From: Candidatus Izimoplasma sp. HR2
Lineage (GTDB): Bacteria; Bacillota_I; Bacilli_A; Izemoplasmatales; Izemoplasmataceae
Direction: 5' to 3'
DNA length: 64,000 nucleotides
NCBI GenBank assembly: GCA_000753575.1
Contig: JRFF01000053.1
Coordinates: 25,641-89,640, forward strand
Shown here: piece after piece, positions 7,121-17,521 of the stretch
Layout of the letters: each line of letters opens with the position of its first letter
Numbering within the stretch: the stretch's first letter is position 1
Notes under the pieces: generated by a model
The model's input: the letters and a program-made list of their open reading frames with translations, nothing else
The model's database searches: none
Told to the model about the DNA's origin: nothing
Translations under genes and position numbers: made by a program

Positions 7121-9707
7121 TATGTCAGACAAAAGAAGAGAAGAAGTATTACTTAACATTAAAAAGCAAGTAGCTATAGCAAAAGAAAAAGATTTTGGAT
7201 TAAATAATTTAGAAATTACAGAAGAAAGATTAAATAAAATAGAACCTGAACTTAGAAAACAATTTGGCTTTTGGAAAGCATATCCTGATTTATTTTTGGA
7301 CATAATTTTGCCGAAAGAATCTAATTTTAATTTTTATTTTTATCAAAGAGTTTTTCTTAGAATAGCAATGCGTTATAAACTTATTTATGCAACTTTTACT
7401 CGTGCATTTTCAAAGTCTTTTTTATCTATAATTATAGAATATTTAAAATGTATTTTTTATCCTGGCGCTAAACAATTTATTACAACTGGTGGCAAAGGAC
7501 AAGCCGCACAGATTGCGGAAGAAAAGATAAAAGAGATATGGGGAATTTGACCAATTTTAAAGAATGAATTATTATCTAAAAGTGGATGAAGCTTTCAGAA
7601 AGATGGAGTAACTTTAAATTTTAAAAATGGTAGTATCCTCGATGTTGTCGGTATGCGAGACAGTACTAGAGGAGGTAGAAGACATGGGGGGTTGATAGAA
7701 GAGACGATCTTAATAGATGGTGTTAAACTCAATGAGGTGATCCTGCCTTTAATGAATGTCAGCAGGAGAGCTAAAAATGGCGAGGTAGATCCAAATGACA
7801 TCAATAATAAAAGTCAAATTTTTGTGACAACCGCTGGGTTAACATGGGTAGCCCCTCTTGCTAGTAATAGTAAGATGAAAATTCTTTTAATTGCTGGAAA
7901 ATCCTTATAGGACAATCAGCAGCCAAGATTTAATATGTGTATAAGAGAGGAGAAATTATGTTTAAAAATGTAATAGCTTGAAATGTAAAACCAAACTTAT
8001 ACAAAATAAATGAAAAAGGTGAAGTATTAAGCATTTATATGAATAAAATTATGAAAACAAGACTAGATAAAGATGGATATCCATCATTATCTCTCAGGAA
8101 TAATAAAGGTGGATATAGTACTTTTTATATTCATAGATTATTATTATCTACTTTTAATCCAATAGAGAATTATAGAGATATGACAGTTAATCATAAAAAT
8201 GGGATAAAAACTGATTTCAATTTAGAAAATTTAGAATGAATGACTAATTTGGAAAATTTAGAGCATGCGAATAGAACTGGCTTGCATAATGTAGTTGGAG
8301 AAAATCATCCTCGAGCGAAATTAACTGAAAAAGATATTTTTAAAATATTAGACTTATTAAAATCAGGAATGAGTGGAGTCAGTATATCAAAAATATATAA
8401 TGTTAATGAAAGCTGTATCTCTAAAATAAAAAATGGGAATACTTGAAATCATATTACACATATTAAATAAGGTTCAACGACTATGGGAGTAGCGTCCCTT
8501 AGGTTATAAGTTAATGATAACCGAAACGGAGAATGCCCGAAAGGGTAAAGATATAGTCTAGTCTGCATGGTAACATGCAGCAGTTCATAAGAGAACGGGA
8601 TAAAGTGTTGCGGCTTTATTCGAATATAACGATAAGGGTAGCTTTGCTTACGAAAAATTGATTCAGGTATTATTATGACAAGTAATTAAGCCAAAAGATG
8701 CATTCATCCTTGGTGGAGATTATCGTATCCCAATGATGCATGGTCTCCTTGATAAAAATTTTGTTAAAGAACTAAAAGCTGACGGTACTTATAATGAAAC
8801 ATCTTTTAACAGAGAATATGGTTCACGTTGGTCAGGCACTAAAGATGGAGCTTTTTTTGACGCAGAAATATTTACAAAATATAGAATGCTAGGACATGCT
8901 GAATTTTCTCCAGACGGAAGAAGCAGTAAAGATACTTTTTATATATTTGGAATTGATGTTGCTCGTCATAGAGCCCAAACAGTAGTAGTTATTATTAAAG
9001 TAACTTTAAATCAAACAACAGGTCTTTGGGATAAAAGAGTTGTAAATATGCATGTTTATGAAGATGCGCATTTTGATGATCAATGTGGTGAAATTAAATA
9101 TTTATTTAATATATTTAGACCAAGAGCAATCGTAATTGATGGTACTGGTTTAGGTACTGGTTTAATAGATCCATTAGTAAAACGAACAGAATATAACGGT
9201 ATCGTTTACGAACCTTTTGGTGTAATTAGTGAAAAACATAAAGAAGATTATGAACAATTTATACAACCAGATACAATTCCTGTTTTATATATTATTAAAG
9301 CAGATCCAGCAATGAACAGTGCAATGCACTCAAATATATATGCGCAATTAGTTGGCGGAAGAATGAAATTTTTAATTGATGAACGTACAGCTAAAACGAA
9401 GTTTGCTTCAAGAAAGAATTGAAATACTTTATCATCAGAAGATAGGGCAAGAAAGTTAAAACCATTTACATTAACTTCTATATTAAAGGAAGAAATGTTA
9501 AACTTACGTCGAGAGGGCGAAGGTGGAGACATTCGTTTGAAAAAAGTTCGAACTACAGTTGGTAAAGATAAATTCTCTGCTCTTGAAAATGGTCTGTATT
9601 ATATTTATTTATTAGAAAGAGATAAAAGAAAAAAATTAAATATAGATGTTAAGGCTATAGTAAAGATGACTAAGAAAACAAAAAAACAATGGAAAAGATG
9701 GAAATAA
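7107..9707 (+). CDS. Terminase large subunit, split by a group I intron
   Basis: Exon 1 (7107 to about 7839) is the ATPase half: a Walker A-like TRAFSKSF, a Walker B-like LIEETILIDG, and motif III VTTAG. Exon 2 (about 8614-9707) starts in the conserved block SFAYEKLIQ and carries the RNase H-like nuclease half, FGIDVARHRA and IVIDGTGLG. Joining 7839 to 8614 keeps frame (608 aa) and puts a G before exon 2; an alternative exon-2 start near 8626 gives the more usual VTTAGYNDKGSFAY but lacks the terminal G. At least four TGA codons encode Trp. The start is uncertain (ATG 7107, 7113 or 7122) and overlaps the previous gene. The enzyme packages DNA into the prohead. Confidence 0.88.
7840..8613 (+). 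ncRNA. Group I intron in the terminase gene
   Basis: The spacer between the two terL halves has group I features: a TTCAACGACTA segment (8472-8482) and a downstream AAGATATAGTC segment (8549-8559) that can form P7, with GAATGCCCGAAAGGG-type core stems between. A P1 helix can form from exon GGGTT with intron AGCCC, placing a U-G pair at the 5' splice site after 7839. The 3' boundary is approximate. The intron holds an HNH endonuclease gene. Confidence 0.82.
7958..8470 (+). CDS. Intron-encoded HNH homing endonuclease (170 aa)
   Basis: Start MFKNVIAW with SD GAGAGGAGA; three in-frame TGA codons encode Trp. The order is an N-terminal NUMOD4-like strand region (LYKINEKGEV), the HNH core (HRLLLSTF, then VNHKNGIKTDFNLENLEWMTNLEN), and a C-terminal helix-turn-helix (GVSISKIYNVNESCISKI) of the NUMOD1 type. 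The TGA in LEWMT falls exactly where this family has an invariant Trp, one of the clearest proofs of the code. It should cut intronless terL alleles to spread the intron. Confidence 0.92.
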
Positions 9708-9718
9708 AACTCCATTTC

Positions 9719-9747
9719 TTTTCTTTTTTGTAAAAATATGTTATAAT
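9719..9747 (+). promoter_or_regulatory. Extended -10 promoter before the portal gene
   Basis: ATGTTATAATAA (TATAAT at 9742-9747) closely matches the promoter at 3643 including the upstream AAATATG. The -35 (TTTTCT) is weak. It lies in the 67-bp gap between terL and portal. Confidence 0.65.
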
Positions 9748-9774
9748 AATAAGTGTTGGAGGTGAAATTAAATA

Positions 9775-11217
9775 ATGCTTAATAATAAAAGATTAAAAGA
9801 TTATATAGCGCAAGGAAAAGATTTAGAAGCCTTTAAGGGTCAAGAAGCTCTTTATAATCCTACCGTATTACCTAAATTTACTTTTTCAGAAGAAGATATT
9901 AGGACTGCTATAGATGGGTTAAATGTAGCAAAAATGAGAGATATATCAATGTATTTTTATTATGCTAGCAAAGCTTATGGTAGATTAGTTGATTATTTTG
10001 CTAATATGTTAACTTTTGATTATTTAATAATCCCAAAAAGACAAAATGGGAAAAAGAAAAAAACAATTGATAGTGAAAAAGTACAAGAAGAATTATCTAA
10101 AGTTCTTAAAACTTTTAAGTTGAGTAGAATCAAACAAGAGTCTAGAGAGATTGCATCAAAAGTTTTAATAGAAGGTGTTTTTTATGGATATTTAATGTAT
10201 TCAAAAGAAAGTATGGATATTCAAGAATTACCTTATAAATATTGTACTACAAATTTTGAATATATGGGAGTACCTATTATTGAATTTAATTTAGAATATT
10301 TTGATAGAGAATTTAGAACTGAAGAACAAAGAGTTTTAATTTTAGAAATTTATCCTAAAGAAATATATGATGCTTATAATGCATATAAGAATGGCGGACC
10401 AAAAATATTTTATGTAGAACCTAAGCATTCTATGGTATTTGCATTAAATGATAATAACATTCCTTATCTTATTAGCATAATTTTAGATATTATTAGATTT
10501 AATAATTATAAAGCTATAGATGAAATTAGAAATGAACAAGAAATATTAAAACTTATTATACAAAAACTTCCAGTTAATAAAGATGGTACGTTAATTTTCT
10601 CTCCAGAAGAGATTACTTATCTACATACGATAGTATCGGATATGTTAGAAGAAATGCCATCAATAGATTTAATTACAACTTATGCGGAAATATCAACTGA
10701 GAATTTACAAGAACAACGGAATTCAATGCAAAACTCTATGGGTAATGCCAAGAGTAACATTTATTCTGAAGCTGGAGTAAGTGAACAGTTAATGGATGCA
10801 TCTGGTAATGTAGCATTAGAAAAATCTATTAAAACTGATGAAGGTGTAATGTTTAACTTATTAGAATCTATAAGGAATTTTTTTCAATTTGTTTTAGAAA
10901 CAGAGTTCTCAGGTAAGAAGTTATCCTACAGTCTTATCATGCCAGAATTAACTATTTATAATAGACAAGAATGGTTTGATAGATACCTCGAAGGTGCACA
11001 ATATGGATACAGCAAATTGCTAGTCGTATTAGCAATGGGCATTGATCAAGAAGATTTTTATGATTTAATGGATTATGAAAATAATATTCTTAATATTGTG
11101 GATCAATTAATTCCTTTACAATCTAGTCATACTACTACAGGTGACGAAGGCGGTAATCCAGGGAAACCAGATGAGAATAAAGATGACAAAACAATAGTTA
11201 ATCAGAATAATGATTAA
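9775..11217 (+). CDS. Portal protein (480 aa)
   Basis: Position directly after terminase, length (about 480 aa) and composition fit a phage portal. The N-terminal region is alpha-helical with a long YFYYASKAYGRLVDYFANML segment; the middle has beta-rich crown/stem-like parts; the C-terminal ~45 residues are polar and disordered-looking (GDEGGNPGKPDENK). It has its own promoter and a GGAGGTG SD. There are no TGA codons. The portal dodecamer is the DNA entry channel at one vertex. The assignment depends on synteny and general pattern rather than a signature motif. Confidence 0.8.
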   Translation: MLNNKRLKDYIAQGKDLEAFKGQEALYNPTVLPKFTFSEEDIRTAIDGLNVAKMRDISMYFYYASKAYGRLVDYFANMLTFDYLIIPKRQNGKKKKTIDSEKVQEELSKVLKTFKLSRIKQESREIASKVLIEGVFYGYLMYSKESMDIQELPYKYCTTNFEYMGVPIIEFNLEYFDREFRTEEQRVLILEIYPKEIYDAYNAYKNGGPKIFYVEPKHSMVFALNDNNIPYLISIILDIIRFNNYKAIDEIRNEQEILKLIIQKLPVNKDGTLIFSPEEITYLHTIVSDMLEEMPSIDLITTYAEISTENLQEQRNSMQNSMGNAKSNIYSEAGVSEQLMDASGNVALEKSIKTDEGVMFNLLESIRNFFQFVLETEFSGKKLSYSLIMPELTIYNRQEWFDRYLEGAQYGYSKLLVVLAMGIDQEDFYDLMDYENNILNIVDQLIPLQSSHTTTGDEGGNPGKPDENKDDKTIVNQNND

Positions 11218-11229
11218 AGGAGGTAAAAA

Positions 11230-12633
11230 ATGGCAAGAATGAATAAAAAAGTTTTTTCTACTTCTGGAATTAAAGTTACTTTTATAGAAACAGAATTTGA
11301 TTCTGATAAAAATCCTCTTTTTTCAAAAGTTAAAATCAATTTTCTTTACAAAGGATATAATAGAAATGGAAGTTATATTTCTAAAAGAGTTGCGGAAAAT
11401 ATAGGTAAAAAAATAGCATACATTCCAATAGTTGGAGAGTTCATAACAGAAAAAGAAGATTTTGGAACGCATGGTGGTAAATTAACTATTACTAGCGACG
11501 ATATCGTTTATGAAGAAACTACAGTTCCTTATGGAGTTGTTGGTGCTGCAGAAAATCTTTGGTGAGAAGAAGTTGAAGATGAAGATGGCAAGATGGTTAA
11601 TTATTTAACTACATGAGGTTATTTATGGACTAAACGTTATCCTGATGCAGAGAAAGTTTTATCTAACAATAATTGGCAATCAATGGAATTAGATCCAAGT
11701 TCTGTTGAAGGCAGATGGATTCAAAAGAAAGGTGAAGAAGAATTTACTTTCCATATAGACGATGCGCTTATTTCGGCATTTTGTATTTTAGGAGAAGATA
11801 TAGCACCAGCTTTTGAAGATTCTCAAGTTACTCAATTTGAGTTAATGAGAGAAGCCATTATTGGTAAAAAATTTAAAGAAGAATTTGAAGAAATGAAAAA
11901 TGATTTTAAAGATTTTTTATTCACTTTGGGCGGAAAAGAACAAATTGATATTGATAGTAATGATAATGATTTAGAGGGAGGAACAGATTCTATGTTATAT
12001 AAACTTAATATCGAAAATCCAAGTTCTGTTTTCTCTAGTTTAAATGTAGAAGAAGAAGCTAGTAAAATCGTAATAAGTGAAACAGAGGATACTGTTGTTT
12101 ACTTCGATTTAGAAGACCAAAAATTCTACACTAGAAAGTTTAGCTTAAATGAAGAAGAAATTCTAGAATGGGCTGAAGATGCTGAAGTAATAGAGTTCGG
12201 ATTAGTTCCTGATACAGCAGTATTAGAAGAAGCGATTACAACTTTAAAAACTACAGTTACAGATTTTGAATTAGAAGTAGAAAAAAAAGATACAACAATT
12301 GGAGAACTTGAAAGTAGCATTGTTACTTTACAAGGATCAGTCAACACATATGAAGTTTTAGAAAAAGAAATAGTTTTAGAAGCTAAAAAAGAAATAATTA
12401 ATGAATTTAGAGAGCAAGTTTCAGAAGAAGATATTGAAAGTATCGAAAGTGAAATTGAAAATTTTTCTGCGGAAGAAATTAAATCTAAATTAGCTTTAAT
12501 AGTTTATGAACTTTCTAAAGAAGAAATTGATGGAGACAATCCAGAACCAAAATTTACACATAAACCAAAAGGCAGCGACAATGGAAGTACGCCTGCATGG
12601 TTTAATGAAGTAGTAAAAAATATAAAGAAATAA
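11230..12633 (+). CDS. Prohead protease/scaffold-like protein (467 aa)
   Basis: Track ORFs 11230 and 11683 join through TGA codons (NLWWEE and TTWGYL). The N-terminal ~220 residues (…NRNGSYISKRVAENI, IAYIPIVGEF, HGG, VPYGVVG) look like the beta-rich prohead protease fold of XkdF/structural-protease type. The C-terminal half is a charged coiled coil (LKTTVTDFELEVEKKDTTI...) as in scaffolds, ending in a basic tail. The fusion of protease and scaffold between portal and capsid genes is common in low-GC phages. The catalytic residues cannot be assigned by eye. Confidence 0.72.
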
Positions 12634-12653
12634 ATTAAGGAGGATATTACAAC

Positions 12654-13241
12654 ATGGCTAGATTAGCAAAAAGTACAACTTATGGAGTACTAGAAATGAA
12701 CAGAGTTGCTTCTGTAGACACTAAGCAAGTATTTTCTCAATTACCTTTAGATGCAACAGATTTTGCAAGTATTGCTTGTGAAAATGGTATGGTTCTAGTT
12801 TACGATGAAGTTGCTGGAGCAATAAGATTACCAACAGATGCAGCTGGCGTAATAGTTGAAGAAATGTACTTAGTTGGAACTCACGAATTCTATTATGTAG
12901 ATAAAGAATTAGGTGAATTCGCGGTAACAATTGAAACTACAGCAGTTAAGCATTCTACAATTGGCTTTGCTGGTGCAGCAAGAGCTCAATATACTTACCC
13001 AGATTTATACAGATTAACTTTAGGTGACACTTTTACAACAAATACTCTTGATATGGCAGCAGCTGCATTCGGAGATATTTCAGTAGGACATTATTTCACA
13101 GCTAGAGACACAGGTCTATTAACTTATGACGGTGCTACTGCAGCAGCAGGATCTTCTCTTATCTGTCAAGTAATTAAGATTTATACTGTTCCAAACGGAG
13201 ACGAAGCAGTTAAATTAAAAGTTACTCAAGTAGTAGTATAG
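12654..13241 (+). CDS. Head structural/decoration protein (195 aa)
   Basis: A Thr/Ala/Val-rich beta-type protein with a strong SD (TAAGGAGGATATT) between the protease/scaffold and major capsid genes. The pattern (short beta strands such as GMVLVYDEVAGAIRLP and GHYFTARDTGLLTY) suits a capsid decoration or stabilising protein. Codon choice is GCA/GCT-rich like the capsid gene, consistent with high expression. No TGA codons. A specific family is not recognised. Confidence 0.65.
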   Translation: MARLAKSTTYGVLEMNRVASVDTKQVFSQLPLDATDFASIACENGMVLVYDEVAGAIRLPTDAAGVIVEEMYLVGTHEFYYVDKELGEFAVTIETTAVKHSTIGFAGAARAQYTYPDLYRLTLGDTFTTNTLDMAAAAFGDISVGHYFTARDTGLLTYDGATAAAGSSLICQVIKIYTVPNGDEAVKLKVTQVVV

Positions 13242-13274
13242 AATAAAAATAATTTAATAGGAGGTTAAGAACTT

Positions 13275-14276
13275 ATGAATTTTGAACAAATAAAAGAATT
13301 AGCGAAAAAAACAATAGTAGCTAAGCCTAATGCTCAATTCTCTTATGATGGCGAAACTATCACAAAAGATCAAATGCTTGATACGTTAAGAACAAGCATC
13401 AATGAACTTGCTGGCGACTATAAATCTTATAGACGTAATAAAAACTTAGTTTTCGAACTTATAGAAGAAACTGCAGATTTATATTTACCTGCTAAGGTAA
13501 AAGAAAATATTGGGAGATTTGCAGAAATAAAAGATACTAACATTGGAGATAAACCTAAATTTAATTTAAAATTAGGTAAAAACAGAGGTAAACAATTTGT
13601 TACTAAAGTCGGTACATCTGGAATCTATGAAGTATTCAGATTAGATTCAAAACAATTCGGCGTTGAAACTGAAAGAATTGGTGGAGCTGGAGTTATTTCT
13701 TTAGAGAGATTATTAACAGGTGCAGAAGATTTAGTAGATATTTTAGAAGTAATTCTAGAAGGTATTGAAGATGAAATTTACGGTGCGGTACAAACTGCTT
13801 TACAAGCATCTTTAGCTAGTGGTGCGGCAGCAAGTAACTATGGTGAAAATGCTGGATTTTCAGCTACAATTTTACAAGCATTAGTTAACTCTATTTCAGC
13901 TTATGGAAAACCTGTAATTTATTGTACACCTGAATTCGCTCAAACTATCGTTCCAGATACTGGATATGTTGGCGACGCTGACAAAAACGATAAGAGACAA
14001 TTAGGATACATTGGTAGATGGAACGGGATTGAAATTGTTGTTATGCCACAATCTTATGTAGATGAAACAAATGCTGTTAAAGTATTTGATCCTCAATTAG
14101 CTTACATCATCCCTGCAGGCAGAGAGAAGATTGTTAAAGTTTTATTTGAAGGACAAACAGTAGTTGAAGAAATTACAAATAGAAACAGAACTAGAGAGAT
14201 TGCAGCTACAAAAAGAATTGGTGTTGCAGTATTATTCAACAACCATTTTGCTATCCTTAAGAATTCTAGTCTATAA
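13275..14276 (+). CDS. Major capsid protein (333 aa)
   Basis: The position, size and architecture fit an HK97-fold capsid protein: an N-terminal helical region, then VTKVGTSGIYEVFRLDS, the spine-like segment VDILEVILEGIEDEIYGAVQTAL, and the A-domain segment KPVIYCTPEFAQTIV...WNGIEIVVMPQSYVD. It has a full SD (TAGGAGGT) and no TGA codons. It sits downstream of protease/scaffold and the decoration-type gene, and a new promoter follows its stop codon. Confidence 0.85.
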   Translation: MNFEQIKELAKKTIVAKPNAQFSYDGETITKDQMLDTLRTSINELAGDYKSYRRNKNLVFELIEETADLYLPAKVKENIGRFAEIKDTNIGDKPKFNLKLGKNRGKQFVTKVGTSGIYEVFRLDSKQFGVETERIGGAGVISLERLLTGAEDLVDILEVILEGIEDEIYGAVQTALQASLASGAAASNYGENAGFSATILQALVNSISAYGKPVIYCTPEFAQTIVPDTGYVGDADKNDKRQLGYIGRWNGIEIVVMPQSYVDETNAVKVFDPQLAYIIPAGREKIVKVLFEGQTVVEEITNRNRTREIAATKRIGVAVLFNNHFAILKNSSL

Positions 14277-14279
14277 GAT

Positions 14280-14308
14280 TAGCGTTTTTATAGAAAATGT
14301 AGTATAAT
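14280..14308 (+). promoter_or_regulatory. Promoter after the capsid gene
   Basis: TATAAT at 14303-14308 with a weak -35 (TAGCGT) 17 bp upstream, in the 111-bp gap after the capsid gene. A hairpin follows before the next gene. Confidence 0.5.
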
Positions 14309-14330
14309 TATAGTATAAAATAATAAATAT

Positions 14331-14348
14331 GGGGCATTCATTTGCCCC
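14331..14348 (+). terminator. GGGGCA/TGCCCC hairpin in the leader of the next gene
   Basis: A perfect 6-bp GC-rich stem with loop TTCATT, followed by GTAATTTT. It could lower read-through from the abundant capsid transcript or act in the 5' leader of the gene at 14388. Confidence 0.6.
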
Positions 14349-14387
14349 GTAATTTTACTATACAAAAGGATTAAATAGGAGGAAAAT

Positions 14388-15011
14388 ATGAACAGTAAAA
14401 TTTTACCTAGTACTTTATGTAGAGTTGTTTGCATTAAACCAGGGTTTATTGGTTTATCTGCGCCATCTTTCAAATATCACATAGTTTTTAAAGAACCTGG
14501 ACAAGAAATCCAAGTTAAGTTTGAAATACTTCAAGATTCAGTACATGCTGATAATGGATATATTTTAAATAATTCTTTAAGAGTAATGGATAGAGATGTG
14601 CGGTTAGAACTTGGATTGAATGATGATGTAGAGTACAGATTAACTTTAAAACAAGTAAGAAATATTATTCTTAAAGGTTCATTGGAAGAATTAAGAGATT
14701 TATTTACTTATGGTCCTGAAGGTTATGCACGTCTTGCAGCTGACTTAGCTGTAAAAGAAAAAATTGATAGCAAAGCTAAATTAGATTTAATTCAAGATTT
14801 TAGTGGAATAGATGTTGCATTCCAAATTTTACATGAAATTGGAATAGGTGCTTTAGATGAAAAAAATGCGGATTTAGATGCTAGCAAGGAAAGAAACTAT
14901 GATACAATAGGTGTAACAAGTGAAAATAAAGATGAACCTGATGAAGATAAATCTGATGAAAATGAAACTAAGACACGAAATTATGCCAAAGTTGAAGATA
15001 ATGAAGAATAA
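14388..15011 (+). CDS. Hypothetical late protein (207 aa)
   Basis: Not recognised. Start MNSKILPSTL with SD AGGAGGA; ends TAA TAA. Residues 1-110 are a compact mixed fold; the region around RDVRLELGLNDDVEYRLTLKQ and the Tyr/Gly turn FTYGPEGYARLA looks ordered; the last ~55 residues are acidic and disordered. It lies between the capsid and head-tail connector genes with its own promoter and a strong terminator after it, so it is likely a head or neck accessory protein. Confidence 0.7.
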   Translation: MNSKILPSTLCRVVCIKPGFIGLSAPSFKYHIVFKEPGQEIQVKFEILQDSVHADNGYILNNSLRVMDRDVRLELGLNDDVEYRLTLKQVRNIILKGSLEELRDLFTYGPEGYARLAADLAVKEKIDSKAKLDLIQDFSGIDVAFQILHEIGIGALDEKNADLDASKERNYDTIGVTSENKDEPDEDKSDENETKTRNYAKVEDNEE

Positions 15012-15012
15012 T

Positions 15013-15034
15013 AACTGGCATATGCCAGTTTTTT
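15013..15034 (+). terminator. Palindromic terminator
   Basis: AACTGGCATATGCCAGTT is a perfect 18-bp palindrome followed by TTTTATT, directly after the stop of the gene at 14388-15011. Confidence 0.8.
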
Positions 15035-15053
15035 ATTGATTAGGAGGTTAAAT

Positions 15054-15503
15054 ATGATTACCAAATTTGGTGATATTTATAAATTATTTATAGGTAGCAT
15101 AACAGAAAAATTATATATAAATATGACAAAAGAACAAACTGAAGCAGATGCTCAAACTTTCCTAATATTATCAATTGCTGAATTTAAGTATTGTAAACTT
15201 GATATTTTAGATTTTAATTTAGATTCAGAATCTTGGAATATTTTATTAACTTTAGATGAAATTTCACATTTAGTATTTTTAATGAAAAAACATTGGTTAA
15301 AAAGACAAATTGATAATACTGATTTATACGATCAAAAAATCTATGCAGATAAAGATATTAAAGTATATTCTCAAGCTAATCATTTGGGAACTTTATTAGA
15401 AGCATATAAAATTGCATTATTTGATGTTAAAAAAGATAAGGATGATTATAATAGGATTGATGGAGACAGAAATGCGTATCTTGGCATCATAGCAGGAAAG
15501 TAG
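15054..15503 (+). CDS. Head-tail connector/adaptor protein (149 aa)
   Basis: The track begins at a TTG (MIRRLN), but that stretch is the SD AGGAGGT, so the start is the ATG giving MITKFGDIYK. The protein is mainly helical, with FLILSIAEFKYCKLDIL and LLTLDEISHLVFLMKKHWL, the pattern of the head-completion adaptors that bind the portal. Its position after the capsid genes agrees. Ends TAG just before the next small connector-region gene. Confidence 0.65.
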   Translation: MITKFGDIYKLFIGSITEKLYINMTKEQTEADAQTFLILSIAEFKYCKLDILDFNLDSESWNILLTLDEISHLVFLMKKHWLKRQIDNTDLYDQKIYADKDIKVYSQANHLGTLLEAYKIALFDVKKDKDDYNRIDGDRNAYLGIIAGK

Positions 15504-15510
15504 GCGAACA

Positions 15511-15801
15511 ATGAATAACAAGGATAATTTTACAGAACAAGATTGAAAAGATTATCTTCATTGGTTAAAAAACCAAATTTTTAAATTACTTCCCTTAAGA
15601 GAAGAAGATGGCGAATGGGAAAAATTTGCGATATCTTTAATTTGAGAATTAAGAGGGGCAAATTTTATTCAAACGAGAGTACCTTTTATGAGTCTAATAT
15701 TTAAATTATCTGCACTAGGAGAAATGGCAGATTTTGCAGTTTATAGAAAGACTATATTTGAGTGCATAAACTTAGTTGATAAATTTGATATAGGTGATTA
15801 A
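15511..15801 (+). CDS. Hypothetical connector-region protein (96 aa), missing from ORF track
   Basis: Start MNNKDNFTEQDW; two TGA codons (QDWKDY, LIWELR) hide it from a standard-code ORF finder. It ends TAA directly against the next ATG (TAAATG), and starts eight bases after the previous stop, so translation is coupled. Mostly helical and Trp-rich. No family recognised; its place between adaptor and neck-region genes suggests a head-tail joining component. Confidence 0.75.
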
Positions 15802-17016
15802 ATGGGAGATTATTTTGATAGATATAAAGAAAGAATAAATATTTTAGGCAATACATTTGCGGAAAAAATGGATAAAGATGCGAAAGAAGTTTATGAAAGA
15901 TATATGTTTGACAAAGGCACTGATACCGCAGTTATAAATTTGAATGAATACCGCATTTCGAAGATAAATGATAAAGATAATGAAACAGTAGAACAGTATA
16001 TAATTCTTGCAGACAGAAATTCTCCTTTTACGACAGGGACAGTTTTTGAAATTGATTGTGTTTTTTATATAGTTATTTATGAAGTACAAACTGAACATAA
16101 CCAATATTTTAAAGGCTATGCTAGGAGATGTACTCATTCTTTGAAGATTAAAACTGAAGCGGGAGTGTATTTATATGATGCTTATATTGAAGGTATTAAT
16201 GGTGTGAATATGAAAAGAACTGTTACAGAGGGCTTGATTGTAGATGATGATCAAGCATCTGGTAAAGTTATAATACAAAAAGATAGTTATTTTAGATATA
16301 TTAAACCTTTAAAAACTAGAATTTTTATTGGTGATGAAGTTTATAAAATAGTTGGGAAAAATTCATTACAAGATATGGGATATTTAAGAGTTGAAAAAGA
16401 TATTATTAATACTTTTACAGATAATAAAGTTTTAGGTATTGCAGATTACTATGAAGATGTAGAAATCGAACATAATTTCTATATATCTGCGACAACTGTA
16501 TCTGGGATTGCTCTTGGTTTAGATACTGAATATGAGATAGAGGATATATTAGATATTCAAATAAAAAATTATGAGGGTGAATTTGTACCTATGGCATATA
16601 CTTTAAATGCGATTGCTACGGAAATTAATATAAATGGAAGTAAAATTACTCCTTTGGTTTTAGGAAATCTTAAACTTTATATTACTTTAGATGAGGATGT
16701 AAATTCAAGAGCTGAAGTAGTATTAGAAGTATTAAATGATGATATTCTTAATTATACTATGACAGGAGAAGATACTTTAGTTTGGTCTGAATCATCAATT
16801 TATGAAATAACTAAATTTATATCTGATGTAGAAGTTCCTTCTACTTGAGCATTTACAATAGAAAGTGGTGCGGATTTAGTTGATTTAGAGGTTATAGATG
16901 GAAATTCTTGCAGTTTAGTTGCTAAAGAAGAAGGACAAGTAGGTATAGTTGTGCTCTTGGGCACTAATGGATTAGAAGAAGTTAGAATGAATATTAATAT
17001 AGTATCATGGTGGTAA
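15802..17016 (+). CDS. Virion structural protein with C-terminal Ig-like domain (404 aa)
   Basis: The track ORF ends at TGA 16846-16848, but the frame continues 56 codons to TAA. Beta-rich throughout. The last ~80 residues look like a bacterial Ig-like (Big) fold: EVPSTWAFTIESGAD, VIDGNSCSLVAKEEGQVGIV and the final INIVSWW. Such domains decorate phage head-tail joining and tail proteins. Acidic N-terminal half. The gene is in the neck/tail-completion cluster; I cannot name a family. Confidence 0.72.
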
Positions 17017-17029
17017 AAGGAGGTAACTA

Positions 17030-17521
17030 ATGCGTTCAAGAACAAATAGAGCAATTGCGAAAATAAATAAAAGTTTAAATATTATAGCTGGGATCTTAGC
17101 GCAAAATGAAGAGTTAAGACAATTTCTTTTTTATCCAGCTGATTCTTTTGATGATTCATTAGAATTAATAGATAGAAAAACAGTTATGGAAAAATGTACA
17201 GACATAGTAGTTAATTATCCAGATAGAATGGAAGCTATTGGTGCTTTCTTAGTTATTGGTGTACCTGAAATGCATGTTAATGAAAAAAATAGTAAATTTA
17301 TGGATATTGTTTTAACTATAGATGTAATGATTCATGAGAATAGTGAAAAATTTGGTGTTGGGTTAAGAGTATTTGAAATTACAGATTTAATAGATTATCT
17401 TCTTAATGAAACTGACATACAAGGTATAGGAAAATTAAAATTAACAGATTTATTTTTCCAAGTTTATACTCCAGGTGTTAGAGGATATACAATGGTTTTC
17501 CATAATAGAGATATGAACTAA
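17030..17521 (+). CDS. Tail-completion/minor tail protein (163 aa)
   Basis: SD AAGGAGGTAAC and start MRSRTNRAIA. Mixed alpha/beta, ending GYTMVFHNRDMN. Its stop overlaps the next start (TAATG), so the two are translationally coupled. Placement between neck proteins and the tail tube genes, and its size, suit a tail terminator/completion protein that caps the tube. No direct motif supports this beyond synteny. Confidence 0.62.
   Translation: MRSRTNRAIAKINKSLNIIAGILAQNEELRQFLFYPADSFDDSLELIDRKTVMEKCTDIVVNYPDRMEAIGAFLVIGVPEMHVNEKNSKFMDIVLTIDVMIHENSEKFGVGLRVFEITDLIDYLLNETDIQGIGKLKLTDLFFQVYTPGVRGYTMVFHNRDMN

Noticed and set aside
8237-8242. TGA read as glycine (code 25)
   Set aside because: HNH LE-TGA-MT, reductase RSL-TGA-VGG and RuvC SE-TGA-RKF all sit where those families have Trp, not Gly.
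15844-16137. Antisense ORFs inside structural genes (15844, 16800, 19576, 26085 and similar)
   Set aside because: Shadows of well-supported plus-strand genes without ribosome sites.
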